Assembly: GCA_027731085.1 (NCBI GenBank)
Contig: JAQCDG010000004.1
Coordinates: forward strand, 1 to 40,270
DNA: 40,270 nt
Source: Actinomycetota bacterium
Lineage (GTDB): Bacteria; Actinomycetota; Acidimicrobiia; Acidimicrobiales; Ilumatobacteraceae
Reading direction: 5' to 3'
The translations under genes and the position numbers were made by a program. Every line of letters starts with the position of its first letter. The first letter of the stretch is position 1. This document shows positions 1-10,418 of the stretch, one piece after another. The notes below the pieces were generated by a model, which had not been told where the DNA came from, did no database searches, and worked only from the letters and a program-made list of their open reading frames with translations.

Positions 1-729
<729 letters not shown>

Positions 730-1581
730 TCAGCGAGAAATGTCACGATGCGTAACACGAGGGTTGTGAGCATTCTCAATCAACCATCTTTTGAACTGCT
801 CAGCAATTACGACCGAACGGTGTCGGCCACCAGTACAACCAATGGCCACTGTCAGGTAACTCTTGCCCTCGGCTTTGTATGCCGGCAACAAAAGCGTCAA
901 CATCTGCGTCAGTTGCTCAAGAAACTTTTGCGATAGATCTTGAGACATCACGAATTCGTGTACGGGTTCGTCGAGCCCAGACAAGGGTCGCAAATTCTCG
1001 TCCCAGTGCGGATTAGGCAAAAACCTGACATCAAACACCAAATCAACATCCAGTGGTAGCCCGTGCTTATAGCCAAATGACACGACCGAGACCTGCATCG
1101 CATCAAGCACACCATCTTCGTTGAACAGTTCACCGAGTTGCGACTTCAATTGATGAATCGTCAAAATTGTTGTGTCAATCACGAGATCTGCTTCGGCTTT
1201 TACTGGCTCGAGAAGTGAACGCTCTTTGGTGATTGCTTCTTCAACTCCAGACTTTCCTTCAGCGAGTGGATGTTTGCGTCGGGTCGCACCATAGCGCTTG
1301 ACCAATTCAGAGTTCGTCGCGTCCAAAAACAACATTCGTACTCGGTGACCCGATGTTCGTAACCGTTTCAAAACCTCAATCACACCAATTTGAGCAGTTG
1401 GTGTGCCGACAACGAGGGCAAGTTTCGCCAGTGACTCTCCGACGGCGGCAATCTCGACGACTTTGTCGATCAACTCAGTTGGCATGTTGTCAACGACGAA
1501 CCAACCCAAGTCTTCGAGATCATCGGCGGCCTGAGAACGCCCGGCGCCAGAAAGACCTGCGATCAACAAGATGTCAGCCAT
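730..1581 (-). CDS. rapZ: RapZ/YvcJ-family nucleotide-binding protein
   Basis: 283 residues, the usual family length. A P-loop GLSGAGRS lies at residues 9-16. The family signature GCTGGRHRSV lies near the C-terminus (about 247-256), with the GYKHGLP segment about 70 residues earlier. E. coli RapZ is an RNA-binding adaptor that controls GlmS. In actinobacteria and firmicutes the biochemical role is less clear (GTP/ATP binding, cell-wall precursor control), so function beyond nucleotide binding is inferred. It sits 15 bases after uvrC and 27 before gap on the same strand, matching the conserved uvrC-rapZ neighbourhood of actinobacteria. Start ATG at 1581 places the P-loop close to the N-terminus, as expected. 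Confidence 0.93.
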   Translation of the reverse strand: MADILLIAGLSGAGRSQAADDLEDLGWFVVDNMPTELIDKVVEIAAVGESLAKLALVVGTPTAQIGVIEVLKRLRTSGHRVRMLFLDATNSELVKRYGATRRKHPLAEGKSGVEEAITKERSLLEPVKAEADLVIDTTILTIHQLKSQLGELFNEDGVLDAMQVSVVSFGYKHGLPLDVDLVFDVRFLPNPHWDENLRPLSGLDEPVHEFVMSQDLSQKFLEQLTQMLTLLLPAYKAEGKSYLTVAIGCTGGRHRSVVIAEQFKRWLIENAHNPRVTHRDISR

Positions 1582-1596
1582 CTCTAATAAGGCTAT

Positions 1597-3474
1597 CTAC
1601 GGCGTGTTGTCTGGCGATGAATGAAAGTGCTCAAAGATGGCATCCGCCGTGCGTTTGGGCAACCACTTAAGTTCGGCAAGTGCTTCGCGAGTCGCAGTCT
1701 TAACTTGTTTGACGCCACCCAAAGCATCAAGCAATTTCTTCGCACGAGTTGGGCCCAACCCTGAAATGCCGTCTAGTTCGCTCTTTGTCATTCGCTTGCC
1801 GCGTAGTTCGCGATGGAATCGATTGGCGAATCGATGAGCCTCATCGCGGATAACTTGCAACATAAATAATGCGTCACTACCCCGCGGCACTTCAACTGGC
1901 TGGTCGTTGCCCGGTATAAAAACTTCTTCGAGCCTCTTGGCCAGAGCGGCGACTGGTATTTCATGCTCTAGACCCAACTCGCGTACGACTTGTTCGGCGA
2001 CGCCAAGTTGGCCCTTGCCACCGTCTACCAATAACAGTTGCGGCGCATAAGAAAACTTGCCAGGTCGATCACCACGCTCATTAACAGGCTGGTCTCGCTC
2101 CTTTATATACGCAGTAAGTCTGCGTGTTAACACCTCACGCATCGCCGCATAGTCGTCGTTGCCCTGACCGCTCTTGATTTTGAATCTTCGATATTCGCGC
2201 TTCAATGGCAAGCCATCTTCAAGCACAACCATTGAACCGACGTAGTCGGTGCCTTGCAGGTGGGCCATGTCGTAACACTCAATGCGCAACGGCGCCTCGG
2301 GTAAACCCAAAAGATCTTGCAACTCACTCAACGCGCGCGAACGAGCCGTGTGATCTGCCGCTCGACGAAGTCTGTGGCGATTGAGTTCTTGGGTTGCATT
2401 TTGCGTCACCAGTTCGTGCAATTCGCGCTTATCGCCTCGATATGGCACTCGAACTTCGACTTTAGAATTTTTAGATTGACTCAGCCACTGCTCAAGCACC
2501 TCGTTGCGTTCTGGCTCACACGGCAAGACAACAATTTTTGGTATACCCAATATCGGTGACTCATCATAAAGTCGCTCGACGACAAGCGCTGCGAGTCCGG
2601 CACTCGTAACATCTTCGACTTTGTCGACGATAAAACCTTTTCGTCCAACGACTCGTCCCTTTCGGACATAAAAAACTTGCACCGACGCTTCGAACTCGTC
2701 CTCGGCTATGCCAATTACGTCAAGATCTTCGTCCCTCTCACCGACCATTTGCTGTCGCTCCAAGGCCAGTTTGATCGCCTCAAGATGGTCACGGTGTTTC
2801 GCAGCGCGCTCGAATTCTTGGGCCTGCGAACTCTCTGCCATTTGTTTTTCAAGCCGAGTTACAACAACTTCACTTTCGCCATCCATAACTTGCAAAAAGT
2901 CATGCACCAATTCTGAGTACTTTGAGGCATCAACTGAACCAACACATGGCCCAGAACATTTTTCGATGTGAAAAAGTAGACAAGGTCGACCAAGTCGCTC
3001 GTGTTGTTTAAATGTCGCTGCCGAACAAGTTCTAATTGGAAATGTCTTCAGCAGTAGGTCAAGTGTCTCGTGAATCGCCCAACTATGTGGGTACGGCCCG
3101 AAATATCGAGTTCCTTTTCGCTTTCGGCCTCGCATCACCATCGCCCGCGGCCACTGCTCGTCAATCGTCACCGCCAAAAATGGATAACTCTTGTCGTCGC
3201 GTAGTCGAATGTTGAACCTCGGCGAGTAACGATTAATTAAACTGTGCTCAAGAATCAGCGCTTCTATTTCGTTGCGAACCTCGATCCATTCGACACTGTG
3301 AGCAGCAGAAACCATGTTGCTTGTTCGTGGATGCAAACTTTCAGCCTTGGCGAAATAGCTGTTGACTCGTGCGCGCAGGTTGTTGGCTTTGCCGACATAG
3401 ATAACTCGCCCACTAGCATCTTTGAATTGGTACGACCCTGGTGTTTCAGGTATTACCCCAGAAGGTTTTTGCAC
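1597..3474 (-). CDS. uvrC: UvrC, excinuclease ABC subunit C
   Basis: The nuclease of nucleotide excision repair, which makes the 3' and 5' incisions around a lesion in the UvrB-DNA complex. 625 residues. The N-terminal GIY-YIG domain reads PGSY...IYVGKANNLRARV (about residues 12-38), with Ser where Ile/Val is usual in GIY. A UVR motif that contacts UvrB lies near residue 205-240. The RNase H-like incision domain starts with ECYDMAHLQG (catalytic Asp within). A C-terminal helix-hairpin-helix region contains GISGLGPTRAKKLLDALGG. Start is GTG at 3474; nothing better lies upstream because the uvrA stop is only 9 bases away. Cotranscription with uvrA and uvrB is likely, giving the whole UvrABC enzyme from one locus. 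Confidence 0.96.
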   Translation of the reverse strand: MQKPSGVIPETPGSYQFKDASGRVIYVGKANNLRARVNSYFAKAESLHPRTSNMVSAAHSVEWIEVRNEIEALILEHSLINRYSPRFNIRLRDDKSYPFLAVTIDEQWPRAMVMRGRKRKGTRYFGPYPHSWAIHETLDLLLKTFPIRTCSAATFKQHERLGRPCLLFHIEKCSGPCVGSVDASKYSELVHDFLQVMDGESEVVVTRLEKQMAESSQAQEFERAAKHRDHLEAIKLALERQQMVGERDEDLDVIGIAEDEFEASVQVFYVRKGRVVGRKGFIVDKVEDVTSAGLAALVVERLYDESPILGIPKIVVLPCEPERNEVLEQWLSQSKNSKVEVRVPYRGDKRELHELVTQNATQELNRHRLRRAADHTARSRALSELQDLLGLPEAPLRIECYDMAHLQGTDYVGSMVVLEDGLPLKREYRRFKIKSGQGNDDYAAMREVLTRRLTAYIKERDQPVNERGDRPGKFSYAPQLLLVDGGKGQLGVAEQVVRELGLEHEIPVAALAKRLEEVFIPGNDQPVEVPRGSDALFMLQVIRDEAHRFANRFHRELRGKRMTKSELDGISGLGPTRAKKLLDALGGVKQVKTATREALAELKWLPKRTADAIFEHFHSSPDNTP

Positions 3475-3483
3475 AATCGCAAT

Positions 3484-6369
3484 CTATTTCTTTTTAGTTT
3501 GCACGGTCTTCACGGTTTTCACGGGGCTCGCAGATTTAGTGTCTTTTAGTATCTGTGCAAGATATTTACCAGTGTGCGAGCCTGCAACTTTGGCTACGGC
3601 TTCTGGCGAACCTTCGGCAACGATTAATCCTCCACCGCTTCCACCTTCTGGCCCCAGATCGATCACCCAGTCGGCAGACTTGATCACATCTAAATTGTGC
3701 TCAATCACCAATACGGTGTTTCCGGAGTCGACGAGTCTCGCTAAGACGATCAACAAGCGCCGCACATCTTCGAAATGCAGTCCTGTTGTCGGCTCGTCGA
3801 GCAAATAAATTGTGCGACCGGTGCTTCGTTTAGAAAGTTCGCTTGCGAGCTTTACTCGCTGTGCTTCGCCGCCTGACAGAGTGGGTGCCGACTGCCCAAG
3901 TCGAACATATGCCAGACCTACATCGACGAATGTCTGCATATGGCGGGCTATGCGCGGCTGATTTGCGAAATACTCAACTGCATCGCCGATTGGCATGTCC
4001 AAGATATCGGCGATGTTTTTACCTTTGAATGTGATGTCGAGCGTGTCGCGGTTGTAGCGGGCGCCTTTGCAAACCTCACACGGCACATAGACATCAGGCA
4101 AGAAGTGCATCTCGATCTTGATTGTTCCGTCACCTGAGCACGCTTCGCACCTGCCGCCGGTCACATTAAAACTGAATCGTCCTGGTTGATAGCCCCGAAC
4201 CTTGGCCTCAGGTGTCGATGCAAAAAGTTTGCGAATGTCATCGAACACACCCGTATAAGTTGCTGGGTTTGAGCGTGGCGTTCTGCCAATCGGCGATTGG
4301 TCCATGTCGATGACTTTGTCGAGATTCATCACACCGTCAACGCCTGTGTGTCGACCAGGTGCATCTTTAGATTTATAGATTTTTTGCATCAGCGACGGCA
4401 ATAAAATATCGCGTATCAGAGTGCTTTTACCACTGCCCGAAACGCCGGTCACGGCTACAAAACATCCGAGCGGAATTTTCACATTCAGATTTTTCAAATT
4501 ATGTTCGCGAGCGCCACGAATTGTCAGGAAATCTTTGCCGGGTTGCCGTCGCATCGCCGGCGTCGCAACACTGCGCTGACCTGAAAGGTATTGTCCCGTC
4601 ATTGAGTTCTTGACCTTGAGCACACCTTTGACCGGCCCGCTGTAGATAACTTGCCCGCCATGCTCGCCAGCGCCCGGACCAATATCAACCAGCCAGTCAC
4701 TCGACCGAATCGTGTCCTCGTCGTGTTCAACGACGATCACGGTGTTGCCGAGATCGCGCAACCGTTGCAGGGTTTCGATCAATCGATGGTTGTCGCGCTG
4801 ATGTAAACCAATGCTCGGCTCATCGAGCACATATAGCGTGCCAACCAATCCCGAACCGATCTGACTGGCCAGACGAATGCGTTGTGCTTCACCACCTGCC
4901 AAAGTTGCCGCGGCACGTGAAAGAGTCAAATAGTCAAGACCCACATCTAACAAAAAGCCGAGTCGCGCATTGATTTCTTTGGTGATTCGCTCAGCGATCA
5001 TCGAGTCACGGTCCGATAGCTGTAAACCAGCGAGAAACTTTGCCGACTCGCCAATCGAAAGATTGCAGACTTCAGAAATGTGTCTGCCCTCAACCAAGAC
5101 GGCCAGTGACTCGGGCTTGAGTCGTGCACCTTTACAAGATGGGCATGGAACTTCGCGCATATAACTCTCGAACTGCTCGCGTGCGTTATCGCTCTCGGCA
5201 CTTTCGTGACGACGCTTGATCCACGGAATAACGCCCTCATACGATGTGCTGTATTCGCGAGTGCGACCGTAACGATTGCGATACTTGACCATCATGTTGT
5301 CGTCCACGCCGTTCATCACGATCTTTTGCGCCTTAGGCGATAGTTTCGACCATTTTTTGTCAAGATCAATTTCAAATCGGTCGGCTACTGCTTCGAGCAT
5401 TCGAGTGAAGTACTGAGTGTGAGCCGAACGCCACGGCGCAATTGCACCCTCGTTGATGCTCAGGTTCGGGTCTGGCACCACAAGCTCAACATCAACTTCA
5501 TATTTCGTACCGAGACCAAGACAATTATCACACGCACCAAAGGGTGAGTTGAAAGAAAAATTCCTAGGGGCTAGTTCTTCGTAACTCGTGCCACATTTTG
5601 GGCAGGCCAAGTGTTGACTAAAAGTAATTGGCTCGCCACCATCGACAATTTCGATCTCAGCAACACCATTGGCCAAGCGCAATGCAGTTTCGAGTGAATC
5701 GGTTAATCGACGGGTGATTCCATCACGACGCACGAGACGATCAACGACGATATCAATCTGATGCTGCTCATATTTCGCCAATCGTGTTTTCTTTTTTAAG
5801 AATTCGCTGATCTCTACAACTTCGCCGTCAACTCGAGCACGCGAGAAGCCTTGAGAGGCAAGTTCTTGCAGCAACGTGTCATACTCGCCTTTTCTACCTC
5901 GCACCACGGGCGCCAGGATCTGAAACCGAGTGCCTTCTTCGAACTTCATGATTCGATCCACGATTTGTTGTGGCGTCTGGCGTGATAACCGAGTCATGTC
6001 GCGCGAACAATGTTGAACACCGATACGGGCATACAACAGACGCAAATAGTCGTAGACCTCGGTGATCGTGCCGACCGTCGATCTCGGGTTGCGCGATGAT
6101 GACTTTTGGTCAATCGAGATCGCCGGTGACAAACCGTCAATTAAATCGACATCTGGTTTGTCCATTTGTCCCAAAAACTGACGGGCATATGAACTGAGAG
6201 ATTCGACATAACGTCTTTGACCTTCGGCATAAATGGTGTCAAATGCAAGACTCGATTTACCCGAACCCGACAAACCTGTCAGCACGATCAACTTGTCGCG
6301 TGGCAGTTCGACATTGATGTTCTTGAGATTGTGCTCACGAGCACCACGGACAACTATCTGATTTGCCAT
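3484..6369 (-). CDS. uvrA: UvrA, excinuclease ABC subunit A
   Basis: Damage-recognition ATPase that loads UvrB. About 961 residues, normal length. The first Walker A is GLSGSGKSS (about residue 33) and the second [10 protein letters not shown] (about 650). There are two ABC signatures, TLAGGEAQR and TLSGGEAQR; the first has Ala instead of Ser. Two zinc modules are visible: [10 protein letters not shown]...CDNC, and CEACSGDG...[16 protein letters not shown] and [13 protein letters not shown] are the Walker B/D-loop regions. A GTG at 6372 and an ATG at 6369 are adjacent in frame; I chose the ATG. It lies 20 bases after uvrB and 9 before uvrC in the same direction. Confidence 0.97.
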   Translation of the reverse strand: MANQIVVRGAREHNLKNINVELPRDKLIVLTGLSGSGKSSLAFDTIYAEGQRRYVESLSSYARQFLGQMDKPDVDLIDGLSPAISIDQKSSSRNPRSTVGTITEVYDYLRLLYARIGVQHCSRDMTRLSRQTPQQIVDRIMKFEEGTRFQILAPVVRGRKGEYDTLLQELASQGFSRARVDGEVVEISEFLKKKTRLAKYEQHQIDIVVDRLVRRDGITRRLTDSLETALRLANGVAEIEIVDGGEPITFSQHLACPKCGTSYEELAPRNFSFNSPFGACDNCLGLGTKYEVDVELVVPDPNLSINEGAIAPWRSAHTQYFTRMLEAVADRFEIDLDKKWSKLSPKAQKIVMNGVDDNMMVKYRNRYGRTREYSTSYEGVIPWIKRRHESAESDNAREQFESYMREVPCPSCKGARLKPESLAVLVEGRHISEVCNLSIGESAKFLAGLQLSDRDSMIAERITKEINARLGFLLDVGLDYLTLSRAAATLAGGEAQRIRLASQIGSGLVGTLYVLDEPSIGLHQRDNHRLIETLQRLRDLGNTVIVVEHDEDTIRSSDWLVDIGPGAGEHGGQVIYSGPVKGVLKVKNSMTGQYLSGQRSVATPAMRRQPGKDFLTIRGAREHNLKNLNVKIPLGCFVAVTGVSGSGKSTLIRDILLPSLMQKIYKSKDAPGRHTGVDGVMNLDKVIDMDQSPIGRTPRSNPATYTGVFDDIRKLFASTPEAKVRGYQPGRFSFNVTGGRCEACSGDGTIKIEMHFLPDVYVPCEVCKGARYNRDTLDITFKGKNIADILDMPIGDAVEYFANQPRIARHMQTFVDVGLAYVRLGQSAPTLSGGEAQRVKLASELSKRSTGRTIYLLDEPTTGLHFEDVRRLLIVLARLVDSGNTVLVIEHNLDVIKSADWVIDLGPEGGSGGGLIVAEGSPEAVAKVAGSHTGKYLAQILKDTKSASPVKTVKTVQTKKK

Positions 6370-6389
6370 CACAGGCAGGCTACAAAGTG

Positions 6390-8414
6390 TTAGTGGGCAT
6401 CCCGTAATTCGCGCTTGAGTTCTTTTACTTCGTCCCTGAGACGTGCGGCATATTCAAACCGCAATTCTTCGGCCGCCATATTCATCTCTTCTTCGAGGGT
6501 CATAATCAATCGGGCTAACTCGCTCTCAGGCAATGCCCGCAGCTCGCGAACAACCTTGTCTCGTTCGCGGTCTTTGCGCTTGCCTTTGCCCGGCATCGGC
6601 GCGGTATTGCTCGGACGCAGCACTGAAAGAATGTCGCCAATCGCTTTGCGCACAGTCTGCGGGTTGATGCCATGCTTCGTGTTGTACGCAACCTGCAACT
6701 CTCGGCGACGGGCAGTTTCTGAAATTGCAAACTCCATTGCGGCAGTCCGATTATCGGCGTACATAATCACTTGACCGTCGACATTTCGCGCCGCACGACC
6801 GATCATCTGCACGAGAGAAGTCTGGCTGCGCAGAAAACCCTGCTTGTCGGCGTCCAAGATCGCCACGAGCGAAACCTCTGGCAAGTCAAGACCTTCACGC
6901 AACAGGTTGATGCCAACCAATACATCGAATTCACCCAATCGCAATGCGCGTAAAATCTCAATGCGCTCAATCGTGTCGATATTCGAATGCAGATATCGAA
7001 CCCGCAGACCTTGCTCAATTAGATATTCAGAAAGATCTTCCGACATTTTTTTGGTCAAAGTCGTGACCAGCGTTCTGTCGCCTTGCGCTGTTTTGATCTT
7101 GATCATTTCGATCAGGTCGTCTATCTGGCCCTTGGTCGAACGAACGATTACCTCGGGGTCGATTAATCCAGTTGGTCGAACAATCTGCTCGACAACCTGA
7201 TCACTTAATTCAATTTCAAACTTTGCTGGCGTTGCCGAGAGAAAAATACACTGATTTAGACGCTCCATTGTTTCTTCGAATCGCAGTGGACGATTGTCTA
7301 TCGCCGAGGGTAAGCGAAAGCCGTGCTCGACCAAAGTTTGTTTTCGACTTCTGTCGCCGGCGAATTGCCCGTGTAGTTGGGGCACGGCCACATGGCTCTC
7401 GTCAATTACCAACAAATAATCTTTTGGAAAATAGTCAAGTAGCGTAAACGGAGGTTCGCCCGGTTGACGCCCGTCAATATGCATCGAATAGTTTTCAATG
7501 CCGTTGCAATAGCCAACTTCTTTCATCATCTCAAGGTCGAACATCGTGCGCATCCGAATTCGTTGTGCTTCGAGCAATTTGTTCTGAGTTTCAAAAACGC
7601 TCAATTGCGATGCCAATTCTTTTTCGATGCCCAGCATCGCCACTCGCATGCGTTCTTCACCGGCTACATAATGAGTCGCCGGAAAGATAACGATCTCGGT
7701 CAAGTCACGCAGTGTCTCGCCGGTGAGTGGGTCGACGACAGAAATGCGTTCGACTGTGTCGCCGAACATTTCTAGACGTGTGACAGTTTCTTCATACGCT
7801 GGATGAACTTCAATCGTGTCACCGCGCACCCGAAAATTGCCGCGACCGAGCGTCATGTCGTTGCGGTCATATTGCAGATCAACCAGCCTCGCCAAAATGC
7901 TCCGCTGGTCGTAGTCAACCCCCGTATGCAACTCGAGCAGATTGCCCCGATATTCACCAGGGTCACCCATGCCGTAGATACAACTGACCGAGGCAACAAC
8001 AATCGTGTCGCGCCTCGTTAGAAGCGCCGCAGTCGCAGAGTGTCGAAGTCGATCAATTTCATCGTTGATCGAAGAATCTTTCTCAATGAATGTGTCGCTC
8101 GAGGCAATATAGGCCTCTGGCTGGTAATAGTCGTAGTAACTGACGAAATATTCGACACGGTTATTCGGAAAGAACTCGCGCATTTCTTGGGCCAACTGCG
8201 CTGCGAGCGATTTGTTTGGGGCCAAAATTAGCGTCGGACGCTGAACTTGTTCGATTGTCCAGGCGATCGTCGCCGATTTTCCAGAACCGGTGATGCCCAA
8301 TAAAGTTTGAAACCGATCGCCTCGCTTCACACCTGCAGCAAGCTTGGCGATCGCCTCAGGCTGATCACCCGCTGGTTTAAACGGAGACTCAACGACAAAT
8401 TTGCGTTCGGTCAT
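6390..8414 (-). CDS. uvrB: UvrB, excinuclease ABC subunit B
   Basis: Helicase-like damage-verification subunit. About 674 residues with this start. Walker [12 protein letters not shown] lies near residue 40. The beta-hairpin that inserts between the strands lies in the [11 protein letters not shown]...[13 protein letters not shown] region. DESH serves as the Walker B box, and [17 protein letters not shown] and QMIGRAARN are motifs V and VI. The C-terminal UVR coiled coil ([20 protein letters not shown]) binds UvrC. Start choice: an in-frame start 24 bases upstream (8438) is possible, but the ATG at 8414 forms an ATGA overlap with the coaE stop and gives the usual N-terminus close to [14 protein letters not shown]. 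Confidence 0.97.
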   Translation of the reverse strand: MTERKFVVESPFKPAGDQPEAIAKLAAGVKRGDRFQTLLGITGSGKSATIAWTIEQVQRPTLILAPNKSLAAQLAQEMREFFPNNRVEYFVSYYDYYQPEAYIASSDTFIEKDSSINDEIDRLRHSATAALLTRRDTIVVASVSCIYGMGDPGEYRGNLLELHTGVDYDQRSILARLVDLQYDRNDMTLGRGNFRVRGDTIEVHPAYEETVTRLEMFGDTVERISVVDPLTGETLRDLTEIVIFPATHYVAGEERMRVAMLGIEKELASQLSVFETQNKLLEAQRIRMRTMFDLEMMKEVGYCNGIENYSMHIDGRQPGEPPFTLLDYFPKDYLLVIDESHVAVPQLHGQFAGDRSRKQTLVEHGFRLPSAIDNRPLRFEETMERLNQCIFLSATPAKFEIELSDQVVEQIVRPTGLIDPEVIVRSTKGQIDDLIEMIKIKTAQGDRTLVTTLTKKMSEDLSEYLIEQGLRVRYLHSNIDTIERIEILRALRLGEFDVLVGINLLREGLDLPEVSLVAILDADKQGFLRSQTSLVQMIGRAARNVDGQVIMYADNRTAAMEFAISETARRRELQVAYNTKHGINPQTVRKAIGDILSVLRPSNTAPMPGKGKRKDRERDKVVRELRALPESELARLIMTLEEEMNMAAEELRFEYAARLRDEVKELKRELRDAH

Positions 8415-9004
8415 TTCAGAGAAATTATCCACGACCACGCGAGATCAACATTTTTTATCAATTGATCGCGATCGCCCGAATTATCGATGACATGACCGGC
8501 GATTGCGAGTCGTTGTTCGCGAGTCGCCTGTTTCGCCACGCGTGCACGAGCATCTTCTGCCTTCATATTTCGTTGTTCGATAAGTCGTTTGATCGCAATT
8601 TCTACATCGAGGTCAACTACGAGCACACCATCCAGACCTTCGCGCGGATTTTCGACAAGAAGTGGAATATCAAGCACGACTACTTTGGTCGTGCCACGGA
8701 AGCCTTCAACTCGCTCACTCATAACCCGCTGCACAATCGGGTGAACGAGTTCGTTAAGAGTCTTGAGCAACGTCGCATCACTGAATACTTTGGTTGCTAC
8801 CGCCGCTCGATCTAATGTCTTGTCTGGCGCAACGACCTCGTTGCCAAAAATCTCAACCATTTTGGTGTAGACCTCGGCGCCAGGTCGTTGTAATTCGCGC
8901 ACGATTTGGTCAGCATCGATTAATTCGGCGCCACGGGCTATCAAGAGTCGAGCAACCTCAGATTTGCCAGAGCCAATGCCACCAGTGAGTCCAATGAGAA
9001 TCAT
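8411..9004 (-). CDS. coaE: Dephospho-CoA kinase
   Basis: Last step of coenzyme A synthesis: ATP-dependent phosphorylation of dephospho-CoA. 197 residues from the ATG at 9004. P-loop [11 protein letters not shown] lies at residues 4-14, [13 protein letters not shown] follows, then the lid region and VLDIPLLVE. The open frame continues 46 codons upstream to 9142, but that part overlaps the end of rpsA and is unlike the family, so it is excluded. Mycobacterial CoaE carries an extra C-terminal UPF0157 domain (from memory); this one does not. The stop overlaps the uvrB start by 4 bases, and rpsA ends 34 bases upstream. Confidence 0.95.
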   Translation of the reverse strand: MILIGLTGGIGSGKSEVARLLIARGAELIDADQIVRELQRPGAEVYTKMVEIFGNEVVAPDKTLDRAAVATKVFSDATLLKTLNELVHPIVQRVMSERVEGFRGTTKVVVLDIPLLVENPREGLDGVLVVDLDVEIAIKRLIEQRNMKAEDARARVAKQATREQRLAIAGHVIDNSGDRDQLIKNVDLAWSWIISLK

Positions 9005-9038
9005 CAGATACTCACCGTATCTAAAACTGGGTTTTTTA

Positions 9039-10340
9039 TCAGCCTGCGCTTGGTTCTTCTGTGGCCTTTGGTTCTTCTGCAGGTGCAGCGTTTGGATCAA
9101 AGAATTCGGCCCATGCTGTCTCTCGAGTTGAATCGTCACCACTCACCCAGTTGCCCTGCTCATCTGTTTGAAACTGACCACGATATTCTTCGGCCAACTC
9201 GCCACCCTCAGCAGCTTGCTTGATCGACAGGCTGATGCGTCGACGTGCAAGGTCGAGATCGATGATCTTGACCCAAAGCTCTTCGCCTGGGGTAACAACT
9301 TGCTCTGGGGCCTCAACATGATGAGTTGACATCTCAGAAATGTGAACCAAACCTTCGATGCCATCGCCAACTTGCACGAAACCGCCGAACGGTACAAGTT
9401 TTGTAACTCGACCATAAACCAACTGGCCAACCTGATGGCTTGATGCGAACTCTTGCCATGGGTCTTGCTGCGTCGCCTTGAGTGAAAGCGAAATGCGATC
9501 GCGTTCACGATCGATCTCAAGGACTTTCACCGAAACTTCATCGCCAATTTTTACAACAGCACCTGGGTTATCGACATGCTTCCACGAGAGTTCAGAAACG
9601 TGAATCAAACCGTCCATGCCACCAAGATCTACGAACGCACCGAATGCGACAACACTCGAGATACGACCGGTGCGTACTTCGCCAACTGCGATATTCTCAA
9701 GAAAATCGGTCTGAGTGCCTTTTTGACTGACTTCAAGCAATGCACGTCGTGACAACACAACGTTGTTGCGCTGCCGATCAAGTTCGAGAATCTTGGCGGT
9801 GATGCGCTGCCCGAGATACGGTGCGAGATCGCGCACGCGGCGCAACTCAACCAGTGACGCAGGCAGGAAACCGCGCAAGCCAATGTCAACGATGAGCCCA
9901 CCCTTGACGGCTTCAATAACGAGGCCTTCGACAGTGCCATCTGCGTTTTTGATCGCCTCGATGTCGCCCCACGCACGCTCATATTGTGCGCGCTTCTTTG
10001 AAAGCAACAAGCGGCCTTCTTTGTCTTCGAGAGTAAGAATCAAAGTTTCGATCTTTTCACCCAACTTCACGATTGTGTTTGGATCTGCGTCATGGCGCAT
10101 CGAAAGTTCGCGGTTTAAAATTACGCCTTCAGTTTTGTAGCCAATCTCGACAAGCACTTCGTCGCGAGTGATCCGCACAACTGTGCCGCTGACAAGCTTG
10201 CCTTCTTTGAGTTCAACCATCGTTTCGTTGATTGAATCTACGAACGAGACATCTCGTTCAGTAACTTTGCGCGGGGTGTAATTGCCTTCTGCGTCGAATG
10301 TTCCCATTTCAGGGCTCGACATCAATTGAGTTGTTGACAC
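9039..10340 (-). CDS. rpsA: 30S ribosomal protein S1
   Basis: RNA-binding ribosomal protein that helps recruit mRNAs, especially those lacking a Shine-Dalgarno sequence. 433 residues with four S1 repeats (roughly 48-118, 135-205, 220-290, 305-375), the actinobacterial form. The later repeats show typical GLIHVSELSW and GLVHISEMS cores. The C-terminus is an acidic, Glu/Pro/Ala-rich tail. The annotated start is GTG at 10340; an in-frame ATG six codons later (10322) is a plausible alternative. No Shine-Dalgarno sequence precedes either, as is common for rpsA. It lies 78 bases after polA and 34 before coaE, the standard actinobacterial order. Confidence 0.96.
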   Translation of the reverse strand: MSTTQLMSSPEMGTFDAEGNYTPRKVTERDVSFVDSINETMVELKEGKLVSGTVVRITRDEVLVEIGYKTEGVILNRELSMRHDADPNTIVKLGEKIETLILTLEDKEGRLLLSKKRAQYERAWGDIEAIKNADGTVEGLVIEAVKGGLIVDIGLRGFLPASLVELRRVRDLAPYLGQRITAKILELDRQRNNVVLSRRALLEVSQKGTQTDFLENIAVGEVRTGRISSVVAFGAFVDLGGMDGLIHVSELSWKHVDNPGAVVKIGDEVSVKVLEIDRERDRISLSLKATQQDPWQEFASSHQVGQLVYGRVTKLVPFGGFVQVGDGIEGLVHISEMSTHHVEAPEQVVTPGEELWVKIIDLDLARRRISLSIKQAAEGGELAEEYRGQFQTDEQGNWVSGDDSTRETAWAEFFDPNAAPAEEPKATEEPSAG

Positions 10341-10354
10341 TGTTATTGCTTTCG

Positions 10355-10377
10355 GTGGATAGGAGATGTGGATAGGA
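10355..10377. repeat. Tandem decamer upstream of rpsA
   Basis: The 10-mer GTGGATAGGA occurs at 10355-10364 and again at 10368-10377, a 13-base period, in the 78-base gap between polA and rpsA. On the rpsA sense strand this reads TCCTATCCAC twice, ending about 15 bases before the GTG start. It could be part of the rpsA promoter or leader, or a protein-binding site. Function is not shown. Confidence 0.5.
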
Positions 10378-10418
10378 CAGTTAAGCCTACCTGCGACGGC
10401 ACTTTACGGGGCGTGGAA

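Noticed and set aside
9005-9142. 46-residue N-terminal extension of CoaE
   Set aside because: It overlaps the rpsA 3' end, is Gln/Asn-rich and unlike CoaE; the P-loop normally starts within the first 15 residues.
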